64,000 nucleotides of DNA from CATQHQ01 sp965243805 (GTDB lineage: Bacteria; Gemmatimonadota; Gemmatimonadetes; Longimicrobiales; Gaopeijiaceae): assembly GCA_965243805.1 (NCBI GenBank), contig OZ251577.1:1302001-1366000 (forward strand), written 5' to 3'. Every line of letters starts with the position of its first letter. Positions within the stretch are counted from its first letter, which is position 1. The position numbers and the translations under genes are program-made. Under the pieces are notes generated by a model. It did no database searches, was not told the DNA's origin, and saw nothing but the letters and a program-made list of their open reading frames with translations. Positions 1 through 10,300 of this stretch are shown here, in pieces.

Positions 1-2995
1 CGGCCTCGTCGTCGTTCACGATCGTGCCCCTCGCCGTCCGAGTCCCCAGCTCGGCGTTCGTCGCGCCGCTCAGCGACAGCACCACCGTCTCGTCGTCCTC
101 GATCTCGTCGTCGCCGTGCACCGCCACGCTCACCGTCCGCAACGTGTCGCCCGGCTCGAACGTCAGCGTTCCGCCGCCGACCTCCGCGTAGTCGACGCCC
201 GACGTCGCGCTCCCGCTCCCCGCGTCCGCCCAGTCGACCGTCACCCGCGCCGGCGCCGCCGGCGACAGCCGCACCGCGAACTCGAGCTTCGCCGTGCTCC
301 CCGCGTCGCCCTCCGCCACGCTCGACCCGCTCGCCGTCAGCGTCGGGCCGGGCGGCCGCTCCCGACTCCCGTCCACCCTCCGCGACAAGCCGCCCTCCAC
401 GGCGCCGTGGGCAGGGTCCACGGCGACCGATGGATCGTCCCGCGCCACCACCGAAGCGCCGTTCAGCACCAAGCCGTTCGCCGGCACGCCCACGCCGTCG
501 TCGTCGAAGTCGCCCGCCTGCACCCGGTACAGGAAGTCCAGGCGGTTCAGCTTCGACGTGCCGTACTCGGCCCGCCGCGTGGTCGCGCCGACCGTCAGCT
601 CGACGTACGGCTCGCCGCCCGACACGTCCACCTCCACGTGCTGGTCGAACGCCACCCGCACCCGCACCACCTCGCCCAGGTAGTACGTGCTGTCGCCATC
701 GGCCAGTCCCCGGAACACGATCCGCTCCACCGTCGGCGCCGGCGTCGGCGGCTCGGCCTCGTCGTCGTTCACGATCGTGCCCCTCGCCGTCCGGGTCCCC
801 AGCTCGGCGTTCGTCGCGCCGCTCAGCGACAGCACCACCGTCTCGTCGTCCTCGATCTCGTCGTCGCCGTGCACCGCCACGCTCACCGTCCGCAGCGTGT
901 CGCCCGGCTCGAACGTCAGCGTCCCGCCGTCGACGACAGCGTAGTCGACGCCCGACGTCGCGCTTCCGCTCCCGGCGTCCGTCCAGTCGACCGTCACCCG
1001 CGCCGGCGCCGCCGGCGACAGCCGCACCGCGAACTCGAGCTCCGCCGTGCTCCCAGCGTCCCCCTCTGCCACGCTCGACCCGCTCGCCGTCAGCGTCGGG
1101 CCCGGCGGCCGCTCCCGACTCCCGTCCACCCGCCGCGACAAGCCCCCCTCCGCCGCGCCGTGGGCGGGGTCCACGGCGACCGAGGGATCGTCCCGCGCCA
1201 CCACCGAAGCGCCGTTCAGCACCAAGCCGTTCGCCGGCACGCTCACGCCGTCGTCGTCGAAGTCGCCCGCCTGCACACGGTACAGGAAGTCCAGCCGGTT
1301 CAGCTTCGACGTGCCGTACTCGGCCCGCCGCGTGGTCGCGCCGACCGTCAGCTCGACGTACGGCTCGCCGCCCGACACGTCCACCTCCACGTGCTGGTCG
1401 AACGCCACCCGCACCCGCACCACCTCGCCCAGGTAGTACGTGCTGTCGCCATCGGCCAAGCCCCGGAACACGATCCGCTCCACCGTCGGCGCCGGCGTCG
1501 GCGGCTCGGCCTCGTCGTCGTTCACGATCGTGCCCCTCGCCGTCCGGGTCCCCAGCTCGGCGTTCGTCGCGCCGCTCAGCGACAGCACCACCGTCTCGTC
1601 GTCCTCGATCTCGTCGTCGCCGTGCACCGCCACGCTCACCGTCCGCAGCGTGTCGCCCGGCTCGAACGTCAGCGTCCCGCCGTCGACGACAGCGTAGTCG
1701 ACGCCCGACGTCGCGCTTCCGCTCCCGGCGTCCGTCCAGTCGACCGTCACCCGCGCCGGCGCCGCCGGCGACAGCCGCACCGCGAACTCGAGCTCCGCCG
1801 TGCTCCCAGCGTCCCCCTCTGCCACGCTCGACCCGCTCGCCGTCAGCGTCGGGCCCGGCGGCCGCTCCCGACTCCCGTCCACCCGCCGCGACAAGCCCCC
1901 CTCCGCCGCGCCGTGGGCGGGGTCCACGGCGACCGAGGGATCGTCCCGCGCCACCACCGAAGCGCCGTTCAGCACCAAGCCGTTCGCCGGCACGCTCACG
2001 CCGTCGTCGTCGAAGTCGCCCGCCTGCACACGGTACAGGAAGTCCAGCCGGTTCAGCTTCGACGTGCCGTACTCGGCCCGCCGCGTGGTCGCACCGACCG
2101 TCAGCTCCACGTACGGCTCGCCGCCCGACACGTCCACCTCCACATGCTGGTCGAACGCCACCCGCACCCGCACCACCTCGCCCAGGTAGTACGTGCTGTC
2201 GCCATCGGCCAAGCCCCGGAACACGATCCGCTCCACCGTCGGCGCCGGCGTCGGCGGCTCGGCCTCGTCGTCGTTCACGATCGTGCCCCTCGCCGTCCGG
2301 GTCCCCAGCTCGGCGTTCGTCGCGCCGCTCAGCGACAGCACCACCGTCTCGTCGTCCTCGATCTCGTCGTCGCCGTGTACCGCCACGCTCACCGTTCGCA
2401 GCGTGTCGCCCGGCTCGAACGTCAGCGTCCCGCCGTCGACCGCAGCGTAGTCGACGCCCGACGTCGCGCTCCCGCTCCCCGCGTCCGCCCAGTCCACCGT
2501 CACGCGCGCCGGCGCCGGCGGCGATAGCCGCACTGCGAACTCGAGCTCCGCCGTGCTCCCCGCGTCGCCCTCCGCCACGCTCGACCCGCTCGCCGTCAGC
2601 GTCGGTCCGGGCGGCCGCTCCCGACTCCCGTCCACACGCCGCGACAAGCCCCCCTCCGCCGCGCCGTGGGAAGGGTCCACGGCGACCGAGGGACTGTCCC
2701 GCGCCACCACCGAAGCGCCGTTCAGCACCAGCCCGTTCGCCGGCACGCCCACGCCGTCGTCGTCGAAATCGCCCGCCTGCACACGGTACAGGAAGTCCAG
2801 CCGGTTCAGCTTCGACGTGCCGTACTCGGCCCGCCGCGTCGCGTCGCCCACCGTCAGCTCGACGTACGGCTCGCCGCCCGACACGTCCACGACCACGTGC
2901 CGGTTGAACGCCACCCGCACCCGCACCACCTCGCCCAAGTAGTACGTGCTGTCGCCATCGGCCAAGCCCCGGAACACGATCCGCTCCACCGTCGG
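1..2995 (-). repeat. Tandem 753-bp coding repeats (four copies, last cut)
   Basis: Units read on the minus strand at 2995-2243, 2242-1490, 1489-737 and 736-1 (about 17 bp cut by the window edge). Each begins at the PTVERIV codons and is an exact multiple of three, so copy number can change without a frameshift. The second and third units are nearly identical over their full length, which indicates recent duplication or gene conversion. The first unit, nearest the start codon, is the most diverged. Confidence 0.93.
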
Positions 2996-3091
2996 CGTCT
3001 GGGCTTCAGCTTGGCTTGAAGGCAGCGCACAGATCAACGGGAACAACACGACGGCTGCGCAGCCACACAACTGCTGGAGGGAATAGCGCAT
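1..3091 (-). CDS. Giant exported SwmB/Calx-beta repeat protein, partial
   Basis: The gene starts at ATG 3091 and runs off the left edge, so at least 1030 codons are present and the C-terminus is unseen. An N-terminal signal peptide (MRYSLQQL... ending near SQAEAQ) leads into four units of 251 residues. Each unit has an SwmB-like beta domain (opening PTVERIVFRGLADGDSTYY, with FNRHVVVDVSGG and a VQAGDFDDDGVGVPANGL stretch) followed by a Calx-beta domain (SSVAEGDAGSTAELEF, GDDEIEDDETVVLSLSGA, then NDDE). Both folds are typical of surface adhesins, and Calx-beta acidic loops can bind calcium. The first SwmB domain closely resembles that of the autotransporter ending at 4390, so the two genes are paralogues. 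A C-terminal anchor (autotransporter barrel or sorting signal) would lie outside the window. Adhesin function is inferred from domain content. Confidence 0.85.
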   Translation of the reverse strand, partial: MRYSLQQLCGCAAVVLFPLICALPSSQAEAQTPTVERIVFRGLADGDSTYYLGEVVRVRVAFNRHVVVDVSGGEPYVELTVGDATRRAEYGTSKLNRLDFLYRVQAGDFDDDGVGVPANGLVLNGASVVARDSPSVAVDPSHGAAEGGLSRRVDGSRERPPGPTLTASGSSVAEGDAGSTAELEFAVRLSPPAPARVTVDWADAGSGSATSGVDYAAVDGGTLTFEPGDTLRTVSVAVHGDDEIEDDETVVLSLSGATNAELGTRTARGTIVNDDEAEPPTPAPTVERIVFRGLADGDSTYYLGEVVRVRVAFDQHVEVDVSGGEPYVELTVGATTRRAEYGTSKLNRLDFLYRVQAGDFDDDGVSVPANGLVLNGASVVARDDPSVAVDPAHGAAEGGLSRRVDGSRERPPGPTLTASGSSVAEGDAGSTAELEFAVRLSPAAPARVTVDWTDAGSGSATSGVDYAVVDGGTLTFEPGDTLRTVSVAVHGDDEIEDDETVVLSLSGATNAELGTRTARGTIVNDDEAEPPTPAPTVERIVFRGLADGDSTYYLGEVVRVRVAFDQHVEVDVSGGEPYVELTVGATTRRAEYGTSKLNRLDFLYRVQAGDFDDDGVSVPANGLVLNGASVVARDDPSVAVDPAHGAAEGGLSRRVDGSRERPPGPTLTASGSSVAEGDAGSTAELEFAVRLSPAAPARVTVDWTDAGSGSATSGVDYAVVDGGTLTFEPGDTLRTVSVAVHGDDEIEDDETVVLSLSGATNAELGTRTARGTIVNDDEAEPPTPAPTVERIVFRGLADGDSTYYLGEVVRVRVAFDQHVEVDVSGGEPYVELTVGATTRRAEYGTSKLNRLDFLYRVQAGDFDDDGVGVPANGLVLNGASVVARDDPSVAVDPAHGAVEGGLSRRVDGSRERPPGPTLTASGSSVAEGDAGSTAKLEFAVRLSPAAPARVTVDWADAGSGSATSGVDYAEVGGGTLTFEPGDTLRTVSVAVHGDDEIEDDETVVLSLSGATNAELGTRTARGTIVNDDEA

Positions 3092-3210
3092 AGGACAGAC
3101 AAGCTAACCGAGGCTCAGTTGATGGCGCAAGCGGGTAAGCGACCGGTCTGTCGTCGCGCAATAGAAATGGCCGAACCCGACACTCTGGGCTTCCACGCCG
3201 ATTGCCCCTA

Positions 3211-3219
3211 TGGTATATT
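3211..3219 (+). promoter_or_regulatory. Candidate extended -10 promoter for rplS-rnhB
   Basis: TGGTATATT is an AT-rich island in a GC-rich 232-bp gap between divergent genes and matches the TGnTATAAT extended -10 pattern. The -35 region (around 3191) is poor. Distance to the rplS start codon is about 105 bp, leaving a leader that contains several CTACCC/CACC-rich short repeats. Confidence 0.35.
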
Positions 3220-3323
3220 CCCCGGCTACCCTTCACCAGCTACCCGGCACCTACCCCACTCGCCGGCGCCTACCCCCACTCGGACCCGCACCTACCCCAC
3301 TCTGAATGCGACGGAGAGCTACG

Positions 3324-3683
3324 ATGGCGGACATCCTGCACCAGCTCGATATGGAGCACACGCGGAACGATCTTCCCGACTTCGCCCCCGGCGACACGAT
3401 CAAGGTGATGTACCGGGTTCGGGAGGGCCAAAAGGAGCGCATTCAGGTCTTCGAGGGCGTGTGCCTAGGGCGGCGCGGCTCGGGCATGGGCGAGACGTTC
3501 CGAGTTCGGAAGACTTCCGGTGGAATCGGGGTCGAGAGAGTCTTCCCCGTCCACGCTCCGACCGTTGGCGGCGTCGAGATCGTTCGGCGCGGGCGGGTGC
3601 GGCGGGCCAAGCTCTACTACCTGCGGCACCGCCGGGGCAAGGCCGCCCGGATCAGGGAAAAGCGCACCTACCGGCCCAAGTAG
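3324..3683 (+). CDS. rplS: Large ribosomal subunit protein bL19
   Basis: The 119-residue product has the usual bL19 length and pattern: a MADILHQLDMEH start, a FAPGDTIKVMYRVREGQKER beta segment, FEGVCLGRRGSGMGETFRVRK, and a basic RRAKLYYLRHRRGKAARI tail. It sits at the interface of the 30S and 50S subunits. The start at 3324 is preferred over ATG 3306 because GGAGAG lies 6 bp before it and family members begin near this methionine. Only rnhB follows, 24 bp downstream. The usual rpsP-rimM-trmD genes are not upstream; a giant repeat gene is there instead, on the other strand. Confidence 0.97.
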   Translation: MADILHQLDMEHTRNDLPDFAPGDTIKVMYRVREGQKERIQVFEGVCLGRRGSGMGETFRVRKTSGGIGVERVFPVHAPTVGGVEIVRRGRVRRAKLYYLRHRRGKAARIREKRTYRPK

Positions 3684-3707
3684 GGTCGGCAGCGTCGTCG
3701 GCCGCGC

Positions 3708-4331
3708 TTGGCCGGAGGACTGGAGTACGAGCAGCGGTTCTGGGACCGGGGCCTCTCCCAGGTCGCAGGGGTGGACGAAGTGGGGCGCGGGCCGCTGGCG
3801 GGACCGGTCGTGGCGGCGGCGGTGGTTCTTCCCGAGGGCGTCTTCATCGAGGGGGCGGACGACTCCAAGCTCCTCGACCGCGAAACCCGGCGCCAAGTCG
3901 CCCAGACGATCCACGCCCGAGCCCTGGCGGCGTCGCTGGGCGCGGCATCCGTGCGGGAGATCGACCGGCACAACATCCTGCGCGCCACCGCCCTGGCGAT
4001 GAACCGAGCATTGGCCGGCCTTCCCTTCCAGCCGGACCATGTGGTGGTGGACGGCCTGCCGATGCGAGACGTGAAGTGGGAGCACGAGGCGGTGGTCGGC
4101 GGCGACGGGCTGGTCCACTCCATCGCGTGCGCCTCCATCGTCGCCAAGGTGTGTCGGGACCGCCTCATGACCCGGCTGGCACCGCGCTACCCGGGCTACG
4201 ATTGGGAGCGGAACGCGGGCTACGGAACGGCCAGCCATCGGAACGCGCTGCGCAAGGTCGGCCTCACGCCCCACCACCGGCGCAGCTTCGGGCTGCTGCA
4301 GCTGGAGTTCGACCTGAAGCCGGCGCCCTGA
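3708..4331 (+). CDS. rnhB: Ribonuclease HII
   Basis: RNase HII cuts the RNA strand of RNA-DNA hybrids, including single ribonucleotides left in DNA. The 207-residue protein shows the catalytic block VAGVDEVGRGPLAGP (first Asp and Glu), DDSKLLDRETR, the VDGLPM segment with the third acidic residue, and ASIVAKVCRDRLM. The start is a TTG at 3708, chosen because the reading frame needs about 17 residues before the catalytic motif. The ribosome-binding site is weak, so the exact start is uncertain. It follows rplS by 24 bp and is probably co-transcribed. Its 3' end faces the giant autotransporter gene, and a short CGCCC/GGCG pairing around the stop codon may help end transcription. Confidence 0.95.
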   Translation: MAGGLEYEQRFWDRGLSQVAGVDEVGRGPLAGPVVAAAVVLPEGVFIEGADDSKLLDRETRRQVAQTIHARALAASLGAASVREIDRHNILRATALAMNRALAGLPFQPDHVVVDGLPMRDVKWEHEAVVGGDGLVHSIACASIVAKVCRDRLMTRLAPRYPGYDWERNAGYGTASHRNALRKVGLTPHHRRSFGLLQLEFDLKPAP

Positions 4332-4389
4332 GGGCGGGTAAGTCGGCACCCTGACGGTGGGTCGAGGTGGGGTGACGTTCTCGCCGTAG

Positions 4390-7300
4390 CTACCGGAACT
4401 GAATCGCCCCCTGCAAACCGAGTCGGCGGTCCGCCGGTGCAACGCCTCGGGTCGTGTGCTCGCCAAACAGGTCGAGACTCGCCCGGAACTTGGCCGCGGG
4501 GCCATCGGTGGCGTCCAGCGCCGAGAGGCGAATCCCCACGTTTATGCGGTAGCCCGATTCGCGTTCAAGCGCCCATCGTCCGAACGGCGCGATCCGTCCC
4601 AGCTCCGGAACCACGAATGCGTAGCCCGTCTCGACTTCGAGCCGTCCGGCCGAAATGGGCGACACCGCGTCCTCGGCCCGTCGCGCCTGGGAGCGGTCCA
4701 ACGACCCTCCGAATGCGCCGCCAGCCATTCCGTCGCGCCAGAGCATTGCCATGCCGCTCGCAACGTTGCCCCATGTCGGCTCGATCCTGACCGACAAGCC
4801 GCTGGCCCTTCGGCCTGGCTGCAGGCGCACCGACACGCTCGCGCCCCACTCCTTGAAGGCTTCGGCTTGGTGCGCCACCAACGTCCGGCCGCGGACGTCG
4901 ATGTGTAGACCGATGCCCTCATGAGCAAAGGCCACCTCGGCACCGGCTTCCGCCCCGATGCCCGTCTCCGCGTCGCCGCCATCGATGCGCACGCCCAGCT
5001 CCGCCCGGGAACGCACCGACGCCCGTTCCGAAGCCGCCCAGCGACCGCCGATCTCCGGCGCGAGTCGCAACCGATACGCGTGGGCCGCGACCCCTGCCAA
5101 GTCACCAGCATCGCCCGCATCGGTGCGCACCGCGAAAGCGTCGGCCTTGAAGGCGAGCGCGTGTACGACCTCCTGGCGGGCGCCCGCTGCCGTCGTGAAC
5201 ATCCCAATGTTCGTCTCGAACCGCTGGCCGGTCGCGGCTTCCCACATGTCCGCGTCTCCCCAGCCCGCTCCCAGCAGTCCCCACACGCTCAAGCCACTGC
5301 GTGGAGACCACCGGACATACGGGTACAGGCCGGTTAGGCTCACATCCACCGTTCCGTTGCCGTTGATCTCGCTCTCGAAGGAGATCGAACTCGTGGTGCG
5401 AGAAAGCGCCAGACCCGCCAACGGTCCCGGGCCGAACCGGTAGTCGGCACCCAAGTAGGCGGATCGAACGGTTGCGTCCAGCGCGAGACCGGCTTCGGGT
5501 CGTCCCTCGAAGCCGCCTGTGTTCATTTGGCCCCAGAACATCCAGCCGCCGGGCGTGGGTTGTGGTTCGTCGCCGGGCGTGGCTCTTCGTCCGCCGCCTG
5601 TGGCTTGTCCTCCGCCGCCGGGCGAGAAGCGGAAGGACGCCTGCGACAGAAAGTCCCGGCGCGACATGGGGTTCAAGGTAAGCAGGCGGCCCTTGCCAAT
5701 GTCTTCGTCATGCCGCGCAGCGTTCGCCTCGGCCTCGGCACCGAGCACCGGCTTGCCGAAGGCGTGCGCCAGTCCCCGCGCGGCTTCGGCGTCCAAGCGA
5801 CCGTTCGCGGCGCCGTGCAGGGCCGATGCAAGTCCGCTCACGCCCGGCGACAAGCGAACGCCGAGCAACCGGGAGGCTTGGCGAGCCAGTCCCTCAAGTC
5901 CGCAGCCATGTCGGCGGGAAGCCGCATCGCACGACAGGGACTGTCCGCCCACCCGGAAGTGCGATTGGCCGGGCGCACCCGCCTCTTCTCCGGCAGCCAG
6001 CCGACCGCCGATCGCTTCGACGGCTTCGGTGCCCACGGTCCGGCCGAAGGCGGCCAGCGATCGCTTGAGGATGCGCGCCCGATCCGAGCGCGACGCCTCC
6101 ACCGTCACCAGGAAGCTCTGTTCGGCTTCCGCGCCCTTCGGGTCCGCCGCCCGCACCGTCACCAGGGACTGGCCGACGGCGCGCGGGCGGACGGTCAGGG
6201 CGTTGCCTGCGATCGTCACCGCTGCCACTGGTTGCGCCGACGAGACCGCGGTATAGGTGAGCTCGTCTCCATCGGGGTCCCGAAAGTACGCCGACAACTC
6301 TTCCGCAACCGGCACGCTCGCGAGTTCGAGGGTCTTCGGCGTCATGGGAGCCACGATTTCCGGCTTCCGGTTCGCAGAGGAGGATGCAGTCGCGCCGTTC
6401 ACCTTGTGCGCCGCGTTCGCCGGCAAAGAGTCGTGGGTGAGGACGGCGGCCGTCGCGGCACCCGGAACGCCTGTGATCGAGCCGCCGTTCCCCGTCAGCG
6501 TGTTGGCGGGGACGCTCACGCCGTCGGTGTCGCGGTCGGCCGCCTGCACCACGTACGCAAAGCGGAAATGGGAGCTCGGGCTGGGCGGACCGGTCCAAGA
6601 CGCACGGCGCTTCGTGCCTCCGACATCGATCTCCACGTAGGGGACCCCCGCCGCAGTGTCCACGACCGCCCTTCGGTCGAAGGTGAAGTCCACCTTGATC
6701 GCTTCGCCCTGCCGGTACGTATCTCCGCTCGCAGGGGTGCTGGCGAGCCACACCCAGCGCGGACGGGGACCGCCTGTGCGACCGCCATTGACCTTGCGGG
6801 CTGCATCGGGCACCACCGCCGCGTGCGAGAGGTCGGCCGCTGCAGTTTCGCCCGGCGCCGTGATCGAGCCGCCGTTCGCCGACAGCGCGTTCGCCGCTAT
6901 GCTGATGCCGTCCGTGTCCCGGTCGGACGCCTGCACCGTGTACGCGAACACTTGGAGCGTGGGTCCGCCGTTGTGGGGGTGCGAATACGTCGCGTACCGG
7001 GTGGCGCCTCCGATGTCGAGCGCGACCCGTGGTCGGCCGCCCGTCGTGTCCACCACGACCGCCCGGTCGAAGCTCACGCTGACGTTGAACTCCTCGTGCA
7101 ACGTATAGGTGCTGTCGCTCGACGGGTTCGGACCGATCCTCACGCCCACGGCTCGGGGCGGCAACGCACCGTTGACCTTGTGCGCGGCGTTGGCCGGCAG
7201 CGAGTCGTGCGTGAGGATGGCGGTGTTCGCGGCGCCCGGCACGCCCGTGATCGAGCCGCCGTTTGCCGTCAGCGTGCTGGCCGGGACGCTCGCACCGTCG

Positions 7301-10300
7301 GTGTCCCGGTCCGCCGTCTGCACGACGTACGTGAAGCGGAAATGGGAGCTTGGGCTGGGCGGACCGGTCCAAGACGCCCGGCGCTTCGTGCCTCCGACAT
7401 CGATCTCCACGTAGGGGACCCCCGCCGCAGTGTCCACGACCGCCCTTCGGTCGAAGGTGAAGTCCACCTTGATCGCTTCGCCCTGCCGGTACGTGTCTCC
7501 CCTCACAGGCGAGCTGGCGAGCCACACCCAGCGCGGACGCGGGCTGCCCGTGCGGCCACCGTTCACCTTGCGGGCGGAATCGGCCGCTACCGCCGCGTGC
7601 GAGAGGTCGGCCGCTGCAGTTTCGCCCGGCGCCGTGATCGAGCCGCCGTTGGCCGACAGCGCGTTCGCCGCTATGCTGATGCCGTCCGTGTCCCGGTCGG
7701 ACGCCTGCACCGTGTATGCGAACACCTGGAGTGTGGGCCCTCCGTTGTGGGGGTGCGAGTACGTTGCGTATCGGGTGGCACCTCCGATGTCGAGCGCGAT
7801 CCGTGGTCTGCCGCCCGTCGTGTCCACCACAACCGCCCGGTCGAAACTCATGCTGACGTTGAACTCCTCGTGCAACGTGTAGGTGCTGTCGCTCGACGGG
7901 TCTGGACCGATCGACACCCGCAACGCTCTGGGCGGAGCCCGGGTGACCTTGTGCGCCGCGTTCGCGGGAAGCGAGTCGTGCGCCAGGATTGCGGGCGTCG
8001 TGCCGCTCGGCGTGGTGATCGAGCCGCCGTTCGCCGCGAGTGAGTTGGCCGGGACGCTCACGCCGTCCGGGTCCCGGTCCGCCGCTTGCACCAGGTACCG
8101 GAACGTGATCCTCGACCTTGCCAAGTGCCGGGCCGCGTACGGAGCCCGGCGCTTCGTGCCTCCGACGTCGATCTCGATGTAGGGCCGCCCTCCCGTCACG
8201 TCCACGGCCACCTCCCGGTCGAAGGCGGCCACCACATGAATCGAGTCGCCTTCCACGTAGGCTCCACCGCTCGGCGGGACGCTGAACCACAGCGACCGCA
8301 CGCGCGGCGTCCCGGTCCGGCCGCCGTTCGCCTTCCTGGCGGAATCGGCCGCCACCGCTTCGTGCGAGAGATCCGCCGCCACCGTGTCGCCTAGCGTCGT
8401 GATCGAGCCACCGTTCGCCGACAGCGCGTTCGCCGCGATGCTGATGCCGTCCGCGTCCACATCGGACGCCTGCACCACGTACCGGAACGAGTGGATCGCC
8501 CGCGTGCTGGCGTAGGGGTTCGAGTACGTCGCATAGCGAGTCGAGCCTCCGACGTCGAGGGCAATGCGGGGGACGCCATCCGTCGTGCTCACCGCCACCT
8601 CCCGGTCGAAGTACACGTTCACGTATAGATCCTCGTGCCGCGTGAACGTGCTGTCGCTCGTCGGGTCGGAGATCGCAATCGCCCGCACGGTTGCAGCCCC
8701 CGAGAGCCGCCCGTCCACCTTGTACGAGTAGACGCTGGGCACTGCCACGTGCGCCAGCACGGCGGGCGTCGTGTCGCCCGGCGCCGTGATCGCGCTCCCC
8801 CCTGCCGACAGGGCGTTGGCGGCGACGCCGACTCCATCCTCGTCGACGTCGCCCGCCTGGACTAGGTACTCGAAGCCCATCTGCATCTTGTCAAGGCTCT
8901 GGCCCGCGTAGGTGGCCCGACGCTTCGCGCTGCCGATCTCGATGTCGAAGTAGGGGCTGCCCGCCGCCGTGTCCACCGCCACCTGGCGGTCGAAGGCCGC
9001 CACCACCGAGACCGGCTCGCCGCGCACATAGGTGTGGCCGTTGACTGGGAGGCCGAGCCAGACCGACTGCACGCGCGGCGGAGTCGTCCGGGAGCCGTCC
9101 ACCTTCCGCGCCGGGCGCACCGCAATGGTTCCGTGGGCGAGATCCGCCGCCACGGTGTCGTTCGCTAAGGTAATTGACGCGCCGTTCGCCGACAGCGCGT
9201 TGGCCGGGATGCTGAGGCCGTCAGCGTCCAGGTCCGTCGCTTGCACTACGTATTCGAAGACCTGCTTGGCCGGCTCGAGGACAAAGCTGTGCGAGTACGT
9301 CGCGTACCGGGTCGTCCCGCCGATGTCGAGCGCGACCCGGGGCTTGCCGTCCGTCGTGTTCACAGCCACATCCCGGTCGAAGTGAACGTTCACGTAGAAC
9401 CTCTCGCCCCGCGTATACGTGCTGTCGCTCGACGGCAGCGGACTGACCGTTATCGTCTGGACCTTGGGAGTTCCGGCCACGTTCCCGGCCACCTTGCGCG
9501 ACGCGTCCGCCGGCAACGAATCGTGCGCCAAGCTCGCGGCGACGCTGGTGTCGGCAGCTGCCCGAATCGCCGCTCCGCCTGGCAGCGACAGTGCATTCTC
9601 GGGAACGCTGATGCCGTCCGCGTCCTGATCGTCGGCCTGCACCACGTAATCGAACGCCGGCCCCCAAGCCGTGGCGAAGACGGCCGTCAACTGCCTCGTA
9701 CGCGTTCCCACCTTCAGCGTCAGTTGCGGTTTGCCCGCCACCGCGACCCGCGTGTGGAAGATCGCCCGAATCCGTATCCTCTCGCCTCGCGTAAAGGTGT
9801 CGCCGCTCGCCGGCTGGTTCCACCACCCGATGCGGGCTCTCGGCACCGGCGTCACGTTGCCGTCGACCTTGTAGTCGTCGTCCGCCGCGACGCCGACGTG
9901 GTCGAGCCTGGCGTTCGTGACGTTGTCCGACGCGGCCTTCAGCGTGGCCCCGTTCAAGTCCAGCGATCCCTTCGGCACGCTGACGCCGTTCGCATCCTTG
10001 GCGCCTCGCGGCACTCTATAGGGAAACTCCACCGCGCGGTTGTTTTGTCTAAGGTCCCACCTCGCATTCACTTGCACGGTGTCCGTTCCGACCACCAGGG
10101 ACACTTGCGGCTTCCCTGTCATCGTGAGGGTCTGATCGAAGCGCGCCCGGATCCATATCGTCTCTTGGAACTTGTATATCCCTTGCGGGGGCAGCGGGCG
10201 GCCCGGCGGGTGCACCAACTCCATAGCCACGATCCGCGGTCGTCCGTCCACCTTCCGGGCGGCCGTTGCCGCGAGAGCGCCGTGCGCCAAGCTGGCCGCC

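Noticed and set aside
116..2907. Long plus-strand frames (over 800 codons) opposite the 753-bp repeats
   Set aside because: They are Arg/Pro/His-rich antisense shadows of a GC-rich repeat gene. The minus frame gives recognisable SwmB and Calx-beta domains and a signal peptide.
1..2995. CRISPR array
   Set aside because: The repeats are 753 bp, contiguous and coding; no short repeat-spacer pattern occurs in the window.
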